DNA of 64,000 bases, taken from Sophora flavescens (taxonomy: Eukaryota > Streptophyta > Magnoliopsida > Fabales > Fabaceae). Of the stretch, positions 11,525 through 22,301 are shown in pieces. Each line of letters starts with the position of its first letter. Position 1 is the first letter of the stretch. The stretch spans positions 104,797,923-104,861,922 of the forward strand of contig CM061069.1 in assembly GCA_030762895.1 (NCBI GenBank), given 5' to 3'. A model generated the notes under the pieces. It saw only the letters and a list, made by a program, of their open reading frames with translations. It had not been told where the DNA came from and ran no database searches. The position numbers and the translations under genes are program-made.

Positions 11525-12200
11525 CCCATATTCCTTCTTGCCAGCATAATCTGATTAGTCCAATACAACAACAGTAACAACCAAGCCTTTCAGAAAATTT
11601 ACACATTGCCAAAGCCAAAAACTTACAAAAAATCAGGCAACAGGTAATAAAAGTGAAGTTGACATGTATTTGAGTAAGTTCTCAAATAATAAAACAACTG
11701 CATTGAAGAAAGTTAAATAGAAAAATAAAAACTTCAAAACTCAAAACAAACAATTAAAAAAGCATTTCATAATTCATACCAAACCTGCAAACTAAAAAAA
11801 TGTTAAAAATAAAAGTAGCAGAGAGGAAAGCGCACCCACGAAACATATCAATCACCATGGAAAAGAAGTAAAAGAAACATAAATAAATAATAAGGAAGGA
11901 ATAAACAAGTAAGAAGACAAAGTGAAGTAAGAATGGAGCTAAGTTAACGAATCTGGGAAGCGGGGTTTAAGAATAATGAATATATTTTCATACCTAAAAC
12001 TCAGAAATGAGAAACAAGTGTATTGATGAATATGATATTGTTTGGAGTGAAGCCTCTCTCTCTCCGCCCAAACTCTGATTTTCCCTTTGTGCTCTGTTGC
12101 TGTTGTTTTGGTACTGAATGATTATGATTGTGAAGGGGAGGGAGTGACCGAGTGAGTTTGGGGTGCAATGGCTTATTTATTTATTTATTAATTTTTGCTT
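11525..12200 (-). promoter_or_regulatory. Upstream region of the PPR gene: 5' UTR, possible leader intron, core promoter
   Basis: On the minus strand an A/T-rich segment (AATAAATAAATAAG, about 12175-12195) could serve as the core promoter, followed by a CT/GA microsatellite near 12055-12065. A good splice donor context (TTTTAG|GTATGA, about 11990) and an acceptor-like ACTAATCAG near 11550 would remove an AT-rich leader intron. This is inference; the ATG at 11524 is the only Met in the N-terminal 100 codons. Confidence 0.35.
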
Positions 12201-12424
12201 AGAACAAATTGGGTGCTCAAATTGTTGTTGTTGTTGTTGTTTTTTTTTTTTTAAATATCGTGATGTTGTGAATGAAGGATTAACCACTATTTATAGGGCA
12301 TGGCTTTTAGTGGTCAAGCATTATTTTAACACTTCTAGGAATCGAATCCGGAGTAAATCGAGTCGACTCTTAGAATGTCCTAGGACAGGCCTTACAACCA
12401 CTGGACAAAGAGGTTTGGTTGTAC

Positions 12425-12650
12425 TCAAATTGGTTTAAGTGACAACAAACAGCAACAAATTTTGATCAGAAAACAGCAACAAATTTGATTCTTTGATTCG
12501 AGTATTGTCAATGAAAATTTAAAAAAATAATAATTAAAAGGCCCACTTTAATCACTAATAATTTTACCGCTTTTCATTATTGGAAAAAAAATTCATCTAC
12601 TAGTCATCTAGAATGACAAAAGAGGGATACAGTAATCTTTTTAGGAGGAG
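12425..12650. repeat. Diverged direct repeat, copy 1
   Basis: Shares an ordered series of blocks with 12780-12975: CTCAAATTGGTTYAAGTG, then CGAGTATTGT-AATGAAAA, then CACTT-ATC-CTAA-AATTTT, then AGAATGACAAAAGA. The two copies flank a spacer beginning with GGTAAATATAAATCG. Identity is moderate, so the duplication is old. No coding. Confidence 0.55.
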
Positions 12651-12779
12651 GTAAATATAAATCGTTTTGTAAGTGTTTATAGAGCTCGAAGGTTTTTCCT
12701 ACCTTGGATTAGGGCACGGGCACCAGCCCCTCGGCCCTCACCCTAAATTTATGTTATATATAAAAAAAAAAATTAGCTG

Positions 12780-12975
12780 CTCAAATTGGTTCAAGTGGCA
12801 ACAAACTTGATTATTTGAGTCGAGTATTGTGAATGAAAAAAATAATTAAAAAAATAAAGGCTCACTTCGATCTCTAACAATTTTTTAGGTACCGTTTTTT
12901 ATTCCCAAAAGAAAAACTCACCCAATAATCCTCGAGAATGACAAAAGATAGACACATTAGTTTTTTCGTTTGTCT
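12780..12975. repeat. Diverged direct repeat, copy 2
   Basis: Second copy of the roughly 200-bp unit at 12425-12650, in the same orientation. It ends shortly before the left edge of Tekay element A. Confidence 0.55.
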
Positions 12976-13446
12976 CCGTCCTGAGGGCGTCATTAGAGTA
13001 CTGATGTGTATTGTTATGTATCTAGGTGTCCTGAGAATAGTTGTGACACACTAAACCCGACATCACATGGTTACCCAATTGCAGAAATAAAACTGATTAC
13101 AGTGCTGGTTACTTTCGGAAAGTATCATTCTCTCGATGGATAAGTATACTAAAAATGGTAGTTTTTTTTTAAAAGGATGAAACAAGATAAAGGTGATGAA
13201 CACTCAGAACATGAATTGAAGACAACATATATATTTATATTCATAACATGTTCCAATGAGAGCCAGGTTCTAGTACATAAGTTAGGGCCTTATTAACGGC
13301 CATTGCAACAGAAGTAGACATCTAGAAGATACAACTTAAAAGAGAGTAAGTAAAGACACGGGAAAAGAGGGTTCGGAACCACATCCAAAAAAGTAACTCT
13401 AGAAAGTCTGAAGACGGAAGACTATTCACAAAACGCTCCGAACTGG

Positions 13447-13842
13447 TTACTGACACTGGCTGCAAGCAGGGTCTCCACAAATGCTCCCACGAGACGAGAC
13501 ATCAGGTAATGGATCTATGACGTCGCCGCCCTCATCTACGGAATCGTCGTCGTCGTCATGATCCATAACGTGATACTCCGGTTCATCCTCCTCCATGACC
13601 TCATAGAAGTCCTCCTCAAGGTCCTCCTCTATCGGTGCTACCTGCTCAACGTTCAAAGGTGGTGGCTCGTGTAGCAGTCCGTTAGCTCGCAGTGCGTGAA
13701 GGTAATACCAAGTCGGAGGCAGAGCAACCCTCCTAGTCTCCACGGTATGGCTCCTACGGATTGGGTCTCCATCAGCATTTAAATCAGTTGTGGTGATTGC
13801 TCCGTGGTACGTGGCAGATGTCGCCCCGGATGTATCAGCCAT
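13447..13842 (-). CDS. Acidic 131-aa ORF inside the Tekay LTR, function unknown
   Basis: Sense to the element and near the 3' end of the LTR, so in the 5' LTR copy it lies just upstream of the PBS and gag. The N-terminus MADTSGATSATYHGAITTTD is followed by a TWYYLHALRANGLLHEPPP block. Then come a long Asp/Glu-rich stretch and a Cys-containing tail CGDPACSQCQ. No known retrotransposon domain is recognised. The homologous LTR copy (22895-23338) keeps the same reading from about residue 35 on and has in-frame acidic expansions, which argues for past coding constraint. It could be a leader ORF of the genomic RNA or simply chance; I do not recognise the protein. Confidence 0.4.
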   Translation of the reverse strand: MADTSGATSATYHGAITTTDLNADGDPIRRSHTVETRRVALPPTWYYLHALRANGLLHEPPPLNVEQVAPIEEDLEEDFYEVMEEDEPEYHVMDHDDDDDSVDEGGDVIDPLPDVSSRGSICGDPACSQCQ

Positions 13843-15831
13843 GCCCCGACATTCCCCATGTGGTCGAAGACCTCAGTCTTCGACATTGTCGGCACAACAA
13901 CCATATACATGATACATACAACACTTTGGCATATTAACATTTTAAACATTATTCATAGGTAAACAACAAGTATTATTTCAGTGAGTCTCATACCCGAATC
14001 AATCAATTTTATAAAGATAATGCATGACACTTCAATCATTAGGCTCTAAACTTAATCTCATGAGATACCATCACCGTTTTATCATTAAGAAAGAAAGAGT
14101 TGATCAGGCTTGTATGCCGCATTGGCAAGTTGTCTCCGTCGCCTCATGCACCCGGATCAACATCATCACGAATCCCTTATAACGACCATTCGGATGTATA
14201 CATCATCGAATACCACATCTTAAGAGGGTATTCGGTAACTCAAGCACGTCTGCTAAGGGGAAATGCATATGAATAAAAGACTTTTCACTATCGAGACTTT
14301 TATTTGTGTTCACTCTTTTCCGTTGTCGAAGCCCAAAGCTAACGACTATTCACAATTTTCATTACTTGAAAATCAATAACACGGGACACGCAGTCCGAGT
14401 GCTCAATCACAACACCTTAGACTGATGCCGCAGTCCAAGGCTGTGGTCGTAGAAACAATTATAATTTTATCTATGTTTTATTTCAACATGATAAGGACTC
14501 AAAGCCCATAACAACGACATTAGGACACACAGTTCTCAATTCCAAGATTAGGACTCCTAGCCCATAATATCATGATTAGGACCCTTGGTCCATAATTCTT
14601 GACACGGATCCCAGATCGCGTGCTTATAACTGAATACTAGAGGTGACGTCTCGCGAACTAGATTATCTTCCACATGTGCTTACTTTTTGCTCAGTGAAAA
14701 TCAAAAACCAAAACAAAACCTCGGTCACTTATCCAAGTAACCGGAACGTTTCTAAATAATTTAGGAGAAAATCTCTTCCTTTACAAATTCTTTTATAAAA
14801 CATTTAGGAAATTCGTTTTCTTTTGAAATCCTTGATGGAATAAAGTCAAATATTTTCAAAGAGGTTTTTCCTCCATAAAACACATAGTTCGAAAAAGGTT
14901 TTCACTCGTACAAACTTTGGATCATAAAAAGGTAAATTCTATTGTCTTAAAAACACTTCAACGTTTCTTTTCAAAATAAGAATCTCATTCTCTTGAAGTA
15001 AGCGTTTTAAACAAGGAACTCTTATAAATGAAATCGATACTTTCAAAGTTCTATTCAAGGCTTATTAAGGCTTTTAATCCTTATAATCATTGAGCACAGA
15101 CTCAAGTCCGGCTTCTCAAACTTCAATCAACAGTAATATATTCTCAACAATAATATCACAGTTAACGACAATTCATCACATATATACAACTTACAATACT
15201 TTAAGGCAAGTAATAATCAACTTCAAGTAATAATCACAATAGTTCAAGTAAACAAGTCATTCAAGTGTTTGCTCCACATCATAATAATATTCAAATCACT
15301 CAAGTAAACACATACACACATGCATATAGTCATTGAATATCCCTAGGCAATCCCCTCTTACCTTATGTGAAGGTAAGAAGATTAGATGCTTGAAGAGGTA
15401 TACCACGAACGTCCTTGATTCCTCCGCGATGGAAGTCTAACGTTGTAAACACAAAATCACAAGTTAAAATAAAACAAGAACACTAAACCACAAGGTATAG
15501 GTTCGGCCAAGACTAGTTCTTAGGGTTAGAGATTCCCGAAAATTATACAACTCATGGATTTATGATCATTAAGTGTTAGGAATTGATAAACAATGATCAT
15601 TTAACAAAGTTGAATTAAAATCCCACTAAGTTATAAACTAGGGTATTCGGTCAAGGCTAGTAAAATAGGCTAGTATTCACTAAACTTTCCAATCTCTTAG
15701 GTTTAGTATCCATATGTATTAAGGAGTTTAAAATCAGGATCATTTTGGAAAAATAAGAACAAAGTATCCTAGGTCCATAACTTTCTAGGTTCGGCCTTCA
15801 TAGGATTTATAGGCTAAAAATCTTTAAACTT

Positions 15832-16135
15832 TTCAATCTCTTAGACTTAGAATCCAAATATCTTAAGGAGCTCAAGTCCATGATCATTTTGAAAAACAAT
15901 GGAAACTTAAACATTCCAATCTCTTAGACTTAGCATCCAAATATCTTATGGAGCTCAAGTCGATGATCATCTTGGAAAACAATGGAAACTTAAACATTCC
16001 AATCTCTTAGACTTAGCATCCAAATATCTTATGGAGCTCAAGTCCATGATCATCTTGGAAAACAATGGTAACTTAAACATTCCAATCTCTTAGACTTAGC
16101 ATCCAAATATCTTACGAAGCTCAAGTCATCTTGGA
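15832..16135. repeat. 83-bp tandem repeat in the Tekay 3' LTR (about 3.6 copies)
   Basis: Units begin AATCTCTTAGACTTAGCATC, contain ATCTTATGGAGCTCAAGTC and end AACTTAAACATTCC. More diverged relatives of the unit occur at about 15695-15760 and 16198-16265. The whole block lies within the 1.3 kb deleted from the sister LTR. Confidence 0.75.
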
Positions 16136-17551
16136 AAAATGAAAGTAATACATCCTAGCTTTAATAACATAGAATAAACAAGTTAGAAATCCTTAAACTT
16201 TCCAATCTCTTAGACTTAGCATCCAAATATCTTATGGAGCTCAAGTCCATGATCATTTTGGAAAAATAAAAACTCAAACATCCTAGCACCTAAACTCTAA
16301 GTTTCGGTCATCATAGGATGATGAGGAAAATATTCTTTGTTTAAAAATAACTTTTAGGTTTAGAATCACAATGTATTAAGAGTTCTAAATCTATGATCAT
16401 ACTTGGAAAGTTGAAACATAGTATCCTAGGCCTACTTATTCATATTTTCGGCCATCATAGGAACAACCTATCAAACCTTCCAAGATTTATAGATTTAAGA
16501 TCAATGGATAGTTAGAAACTCAAACACATGATCATATTCCAAAAGTTGAAACAAAACCTCCTAGGTCACAAATGCAAGCATTCGTCCTTCATTGGAAGAG
16601 ATAGGTAGAGATTTTTGTTTTACACAACCTCTTAGTATGTGAAAATATAATTTAATACAAGACTATAGAAAGTGGTTTCAACTCAAAAGGAGTTTTCTAC
16701 CATTTTGGAAAGATTTTAGAAGTTTAAAGCATATAAAGAACACATAAAGTAAACTAAGAAATAAAAGATGAAACTTGAAAAAAGATTCATATGAGAGCAT
16801 TACCCTTAGTATAAGGAAGAACTTTAATGAAGAACTCAAGTAGAAAAGATGAATAAAAACTAAAACTTTAAGAGCTTTAACTTTCAAGAGAAAAGAAGAT
16901 GAAGGTTTAATGGAGTTTGAAGAAGGAAGATGATGAAGTGAAAATGAAAGGGATATATATAGAGAGAGGGGAGGAAGTCCACGGCTAAGGGAAGTGAGGG
17001 AGGGCTTGTTGAGCAAGCTTGGTGGTTTAATGCTTGATTGGATGGAGGAAGAGAGAAAAATGACTTTTTGGATTAGAATAGTATTATAATTTGAAAAGTA
17101 TGATGATTACACTTTTAGATTGTGTCATAGCCTCTTCCATCATGTCTCCTTACTTCTTTTATGTTCCCTAATATGCTCCATTTCGTACCCGGTTGCATTT
17201 CCGATTGTAATTCTTCTGACGTTTTTGCCCCGAATAAAATATTATACTTTATTTTTGAAAGAAAATTTTCAAAATAATCAAACTTGAAGGAAACATATTA
17301 AAAACACTAACTGTCTTGTTCACCGGTCAAAATTAGGCTTTCTGCACAGTAAACTTGTACCGGCAGTGAAAACGCAGACCGGCTTCCGTCTGAATTTTCA
17401 ACCGAAATTTTTACCGTGACTTCATATGATATAACAACACAATAAAATTATTTTTGTTTAATTTAAATCATCCTCTGAGTTTAATCTAAAATAAACACAT
17501 TTAAATATGTATTTACTGCTACAAACAACATAGGAAAAACAGGGTGTTACA

Positions 17552-17570
17552 ATACTACCCCTCTAAAAAG
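17552..17570 (-). other. Polypurine tract of element A
   Basis: Minus strand reads AGAGGGGTAG directly before the LTR start TGTAACACCC. This is the expected position of the plus-strand primer. Confidence 0.7.
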
Positions 17571-17586
17571 AATTTTGTCCTCGAAA

Positions 17587-18342
17587 TTACACACCTTGAA
17601 ATAACTCAGGGTATTGCAATTTCATCTTGTCCTCCGCTTCCCATGTAGCTTCTCCGGTTGTCTCGTTCCAGATGACTTTGACTAAAGGAATTTGTTTACC
17701 TCTAAGCTGCTTCATCATCTTATCTGCAATTTGTACTGGCGAAGTCTCAAAAGACGGGTTCTCTTTTAATTGTACTTTATCAGGTTTAATAACATGTGAT
17801 GAATCAAGAATATACTTTCTCAACTGAGAGACATGGAAAACCTCATGGATGTTGGAAAGAAAATGAGGTAAAGATATTTTGTACGCTACTGGACCTACGT
17901 GATGAAGAATTTGGTAGGGTCCAATGAATTTGGGAGTAAGCTTTCTGGATTTTATCACTCTGCCAATCCCGGTCATTGGTGTGACTCTCAAGAACACATG
18001 CTCGCCTTCCTCAAACTCAAGAGGTCGTCGTCTCTTGTCAGCGTAACTTTTCTGTCGACTTTGGGCCATCCGCATTTTCTCCTGGATCATCTTCACCTTC
18101 TCGGTCATTTGTTGCACGATCTCTGGTCCTAACAGAAAACTCTCTCCATTATGGTACCAACACAAAGGTGTTCGGCATCGTCGACCATACAAAGCCTCAT
18201 AAGGTGCCATCCCTATACTTGAGTGAAAACTGTTGTTGTAGGTGAATTCTATCAACGGCAGGAACTCGTCCCAGCTCCCAGTGTCTTCCATCATGCACAC
18301 TCTTAGTAAATCTTCGAGTGATTGGATTGTCCTCTCTGACTA
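17587..18342 (-). pseudogene. Tekay A integrase C-terminal part and chromodomain
   Basis: It follows the in-frame TAG at 18340-18342 in the same frame as the upstream pol. The peptide carries the integrase C-terminal GPY/F-type region (KFIGPYQILHHVGPVAYKI), then FHVSQLRKYI. It ends with a chromodomain-like segment (VKVIWNETTGEATWEAED...YPELF). Chromodomains of chromoviruses target integration to modified histones in heterochromatin. The terminal stop is 17 bp from the PPT. Confidence 0.85.
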
Positions 18343-19194
18343 TCCGTCAGTTTGTGGATGATACGCAGAACTCAATTTGAGTTTTGTTCCCAACGAGTTT
18401 TGTAGTCCTTTCCAAAATTCAGACGTAAACCTCGGATCACGATCCGAAATGATACTCGAGGGTATACCGTGCAACCTAACAATCTCGTCGATGTACAACT
18501 GAGTCAACCTTTTCATTGGGTACTTCATGTTGATAGGTAAAAAGTGAGCTGACTTGGTCAGTCGATCCACAATTACCCATATAGCCTCATGTCCTTTACG
18601 AGTCCTTGGTAAGCTGGTCACAAAGTCCATTGAAATACCGTCCCACTTCCATTCTGGGATGTCCAATGATTTTAACATTCTTGCTGGCCTCTGGTGTTCA
18701 ATCTTAGCCTTATGACATATCAGACAAGAATCAACTTATTCCATTACGTCCCTTTTCATTCCGTACCACCAGTATAACTTCTTGAGATCTTGATACATCT
18801 TTGTGGCTCCTGGGTGTAAACTCAGCTTACTCCTGTGAGTCTCCTTTAAAATCAACTTCCTAAGCTTGGCGTCATCTGGTATACAGATTCTTTCACCGAA
18901 TCCCAAAATTCCATCCGTTCCTTCTCTGAATTCTGACAGTGCTCCTTGTCGCACTAAGTCCCTTTCTTCCTGCAGATACCGATCACTCCCTTGTTTTTCT
19001 TTTATTTGTTCCATCAATCCGTTTGAAATGGTGATCCTATTCAGACACAGCCTTCCCGAAAATGTCTTAACTGATAAACTTAGATCCCGGAATTGTTCCA
19101 ACAATCCCTGCTCTTTGACCATCATTACTGACGCGTGTATTGACTTCCTGCTCAGTGCATCCGCCACTACATTCGCCTTTCCAGGGTGATACTA
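18340..19194 (-). pseudogene. Tekay A integrase: H2C2 zinc domain and catalytic core
   Basis: Begins downstream of the RNase H end (ADALSRKS). The zinc-binding part is around THRSKLSLHPGATKMYQDLK, interrupted by TAA at 18736-18738 just before the two Cys residues (CLICHKA). The core has [20 protein letters not shown] with the first Asp and [12 protein letters not shown] with the second Asp. A TAG at 18340-18342 follows HPQTDG. Everything is in one frame with RT, so only point nonsense mutations separate the parts. Confidence 0.85.
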
Positions 19195-19611
19195 TAGTTG
19201 GAAGTCATAGTCCTTCAAAAACTCCAACCAACGCCTCTGACGCATGTTCAACTCCTTTTGGTTGAAGAGGTACTTCAAACTCTTGTGGTCACTGAAAACA
19301 TTAAAAGTAGCTCCATACAAATAATGCCTCTAGATTTTCAGGGCAAAGACTAGCGCTACTAACCCCAAGTCATGCGTCGGATAATTCCTTTCTTGAATCT
19401 TCAACTGCCTTGAAGCATATGCTATGACCTTTCGGTTCTGCATCAGCACACAACCCAAACCCTGATGTGAAGCGTCACAATAAACCTCAAAAGGTTCCTT
19501 AGGATCAGGTAGGATCAACACGGGTGAGGTTGTCAACCTTCTCTTCAGCTCTTGGAAAGTTCCTTCACAAGCCTCCGTCCAGACAAACGCTTGATCTTTT
19601 CGAGTTAACTA
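19192..19611 (-). pseudogene. Tekay A RNase H
   Basis: Contains [18 protein letters not shown] (catalytic Asp in YCDAS) and [20 protein letters not shown], then after a TAG at 19330-19332 the [19 protein letters not shown] block. Bounded by further TAG codons at 19609-19611 and 19192-19194. In frame with RT and integrase. Confidence 0.85.
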
Positions 19612-20613
19612 GGTAAGGGGTCCCACTATCTTGGAAAATCCCCCAATGAATCTCCTATAGTAGCCCACTAAACCCACAAAGCTACGGGTTTCAATTGCCG
19701 TTGTTGGCCTTTTCCATTCTAAAATAGCCTCAACTTTTGACGGATCCATTGCGATTCCTTCGCATGATATCACATGACCTAAGAATTGCACTTGGTCCAG
19801 CCAGAATTCGCACTTTTTCGGCTTCGCATAGAGCTCCTTCTCTTTCAAGTTCTGAAGAACAATGCTGAGATGTTCAGCATGCGTTTCCTTGTTTGGAGAA
19901 TAGATCAAAATATCATCGATGAAGACGACAACAAACTGATCTAAGTAAGGACAAAAAATCCTTTTCATGTAATCCATGAATATGGCAGGAGTATTCGTCA
20001 CTCCAAACGGCATCACCAGGTACTCATAATGCCCATAGCGTGTTCGAAACGCTGTCTTTGGGACATCCTCTGCTTTCACACGAATCTGATGGTAGCCTGA
20101 CCGTAAATCTATTTTCGAGAATACGGCCGCGCCACGCAACTGGTCCATGAGATCATCTATTATTGGGAGCGGATATCTATTCTTGATCGTAACCTTGTTC
20201 AACTGCCGAAAATCTACACAGAGTCGAGAAGTCCCATCCTTCTTCTTCACTAACAGAACTGGAGCTACCCACGGCGATACACTGGGTCGGATGAATTCCT
20301 TTCTCATCAACTCTTCAAGTTGTTCCTTCAGGGTTTCTAATTCCAATGGTGACATGCGATACGGTGCCATGGATATCGGTCCAGTGCCTGGAACCAGATC
20401 AATCGCAAACTCGATATCTCGAACAGGCGGTAGACCAGGTACATCCTCAGGAAAAACTTTCGGAAGCTCATTGACGACAGGTACGGACCCTAAGTCTAAC
20501 TCACTCTTCACATCTGAGGAAAATAGCAACATGTAACCTTGAGCTCCCTCTTTCAAAGAAGCTCTTACCCGACTAGCAGATAATAATCCAGAAATCTTAT
20601 CCCTAAAGACTAA
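19609..20613 (-). pseudogene. Tekay A reverse transcriptase
   Basis: A long open segment (the open frame extends upstream into the MITE to 20745) encoding the protease-RT linker ([21 protein letters not shown]). The RT palm and fingers follow: [35 protein letters not shown] with a catalytic Asp, [13 protein letters not shown] and the FIDDILIYS box at about residues 275-278 of the open frame, then FLGHVIS. The catalytic Asp residues are intact, so this domain decayed little except for its terminal TAG at 19609-19611. The segment of the open frame above 20613 is MITE-derived and is not RT. Confidence 0.9.
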
Positions 20614-20874
20614 GGTGGTGTTTGGTATCTGGAATGGTTTATTCCCAGGCAAACTACATTCCTGGGAATGTGATTCCCGGGAATAAAGTTTTCCCACCTT
20701 CACACATGGGAATAGAGTTTTCCCAAGTTTATAGCTACCATTCACTAATTTTATTCTCGGGAATCTATTATGCCTGGGAATAAATTTTTAAAACTTGTAA
20801 TAAACATGGGAAAACTTTATTCCTATGCCAACATTCCCAGGAATACTTTTTTAAAACTTGTATCAAACGTTACC
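20614..20874. mobile_element. Tourist-like (PIF/Harbinger) MITE in Tekay pol
   Basis: A 261-bp element with imperfect TIRs GGTGGTGTTTGGTATC (left) and GGTAACGTTTGATACA (right, reverse complement). It is flanked by the trinucleotide TAA at 20611-20613 and 20875-20877, the PIF/Harbinger target signature. The inside is strongly self-complementary, with repeated TTCCCAGG/CCTGGGAA. It sits between the protease and RT linker; the pol frame on both sides is the same because MITE plus one TSD is 264 bp. No coding of its own. Confidence 0.85.
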
Positions 20875-21480
20875 TAAGGTTCTTTGAGCACAGTCTATCA
20901 GGATATGGTTGGAAGATAACCAATACATGCCCAAAATTAAGTCTAGTTGTATTAAAGGAAAACATATCAAGTCTACAAGAAAGTGCCTATCCTGAACAAT
21001 GATAGGACAATTTAAGCAAACAGAATTAACAGTTATTGGATCAGCAGTTGGGGTAGAAACAATCAAGTTATATGGTAAGGAAGAAATAGGCAAGTCTAGA
21101 AGTTTCACACGATCCATCAAGATAAAAGAATGAGTTGCACCGGAATCGAAAAGTACAGTTAAAAGATTACCGGCTAAATCGCACTTACCCTGCACTAGAT
21201 CGGTGGAATTCGATGCTTCAGCTCCACTCATCGTATACACTCGCCCTTTAGCAGTCGGCTTGCTTGCTTTGGCATGATTGATAGCTGGTTCTCTTTTCGG
21301 TGCTTTGCAGTCCCTGGGTAAGTGCCCCATACGATTGTAGTTAAAGCACTTCATCTCTTTATTTGGGCACGTATTAGCTAGATGACTGGGATCCCCGCAC
21401 TGGTAACACTTCCTCTCTTAGCCTTGATTATTGTTTCTCTGGCCTCCACTTCCCATTCCTGAAGTACCGGAACGATGTTG
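20875..21480 (-). pseudogene. Tekay A zinc knuckles and aspartic protease
   Basis: Two knuckles follow each other: CYQCGDPSHLANTC (intact CCHC, about 21408-21367) and CFNYNRMGHLPRDC, where the second Cys is Tyr. A TAA at 21418-21420 lies just before the first. The protease carries the LFDSGATHSFI active-site motif and the ILGMYWLSSN flap-like motif, then meets the MITE. The in-frame TAA at 21481-21483 closes the segment upstream. Confidence 0.85.
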
Positions 21481-22301
21481 TTAATGTTGTTTCTGATTGT
21501 TATTGGGTGATTGGTAATATGGCTTCCTCTGGTCCTGCTTCACTTTTGGTTCTGTCCCTGATATTGACTCTTGGGACGAACGGGTCCTCCAACATTCCCT
21601 TTGAAATCTCGCCCCTTGCGCATCAGTTCTACCTTTCGGCATTTCTCTACCAGTGCTTGGAAATTCCTGATTTCCAAGGGCATCACAGATTCCTTGATCT
21701 CGAAGCGCATACCGGCTTCGAACTTTTCGCACTTCCACTCCTCATCGGGGTTGTTCTGGAAAAGGCGGAAATATTTGGCAAGGGACTCAAACCTTGCCGC
21801 ATATTCCCCCACCGTCATGTCCCGCTGACTCAGCCTCAGGAATTCCTGCTCTTTCTCTACACGAGTACTCTGGGGAAAATATTTGTCCAGAAATTTGTTG
21901 CGAAATACTCCCGAGGTGATTGCATGATGCTCAGCTACTAGCAGTTGTCTGGTACCCTTCCACCAATATTCAGCATCTCCAATCAGTTGGAATGTTGCAT
22001 AAGGCACCTTTGCTTCCTCTGGGGTGTGCACCAGCTCAAAGATATTTTCCAGCTCTTGGATCCAAAGATCGACTTTAGTCGGGTCTACGTCCCTGTCAAA
22101 CTGCGACGGATTCTGGCGTCGGAAGGCATTCAGATTCTTCCCTTCTGCAGCTTGTTCAGCTCTTTGCTGCTCCTGTTGATTCTGGGCAGCCGCATTGGCA
22201 GTCTGGAGAGCTATGGCAGCAGCAACGTCAGCAAAAGCTTGGGCAGCGAAGTCCATCCTGTCGTTGCCTCAGTCACGACCGCGTGCTCCTCCTGGTTCCA
22301 T
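21481..22301 (-). pseudogene. Tekay A gag
   Basis: The probable original start is the ATG at 22301 (MEPGGARGRD), followed by an in-frame TGA at 22269-22271. The long frame from Met 22256 has an Ala/Gln-rich N-terminus, then the retrotransposon gag domain (FDRDVDPTKVDLWIQELENI...AEYWWKGTRQLL...FLDKYFP). It ends with TGA at 21540. Capsid-like role. The nucleocapsid continues in a different frame, so one frameshift lies near 21545-21590, in addition to the stops. Confidence 0.87.

Larger units (their letters stand above)
13042..17551 (-). repeat. 3' LTR of Tekay element A (4510 bp)
   Basis: Near-identical over long stretches to 22485-25330 and to 45488-45714. Relative to the other LTR it lacks about 117 bp at 13893, between CACAA microhomologies, but it keeps about 1.3 kb (15735-17040) that the other copy has lost. 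It carries a small acidic ORF and an 83-bp tandem repeat. The region around 16952-16963 (TATATATA on the minus strand, preceding a pyrimidine-rich stretch) is the best TATA-box candidate. Confidence 0.88.

Noticed and set aside
12163..12438. 91-aa plus-strand ORF with a Cys run
   Set aside because: The Cys/Phe run comes from a TTG microsatellite and a T-tract; no domain.
20147..20536. 129-aa plus-strand ORF
   Set aside because: Exact antisense shadow of the conserved RT coding sequence of Tekay A.
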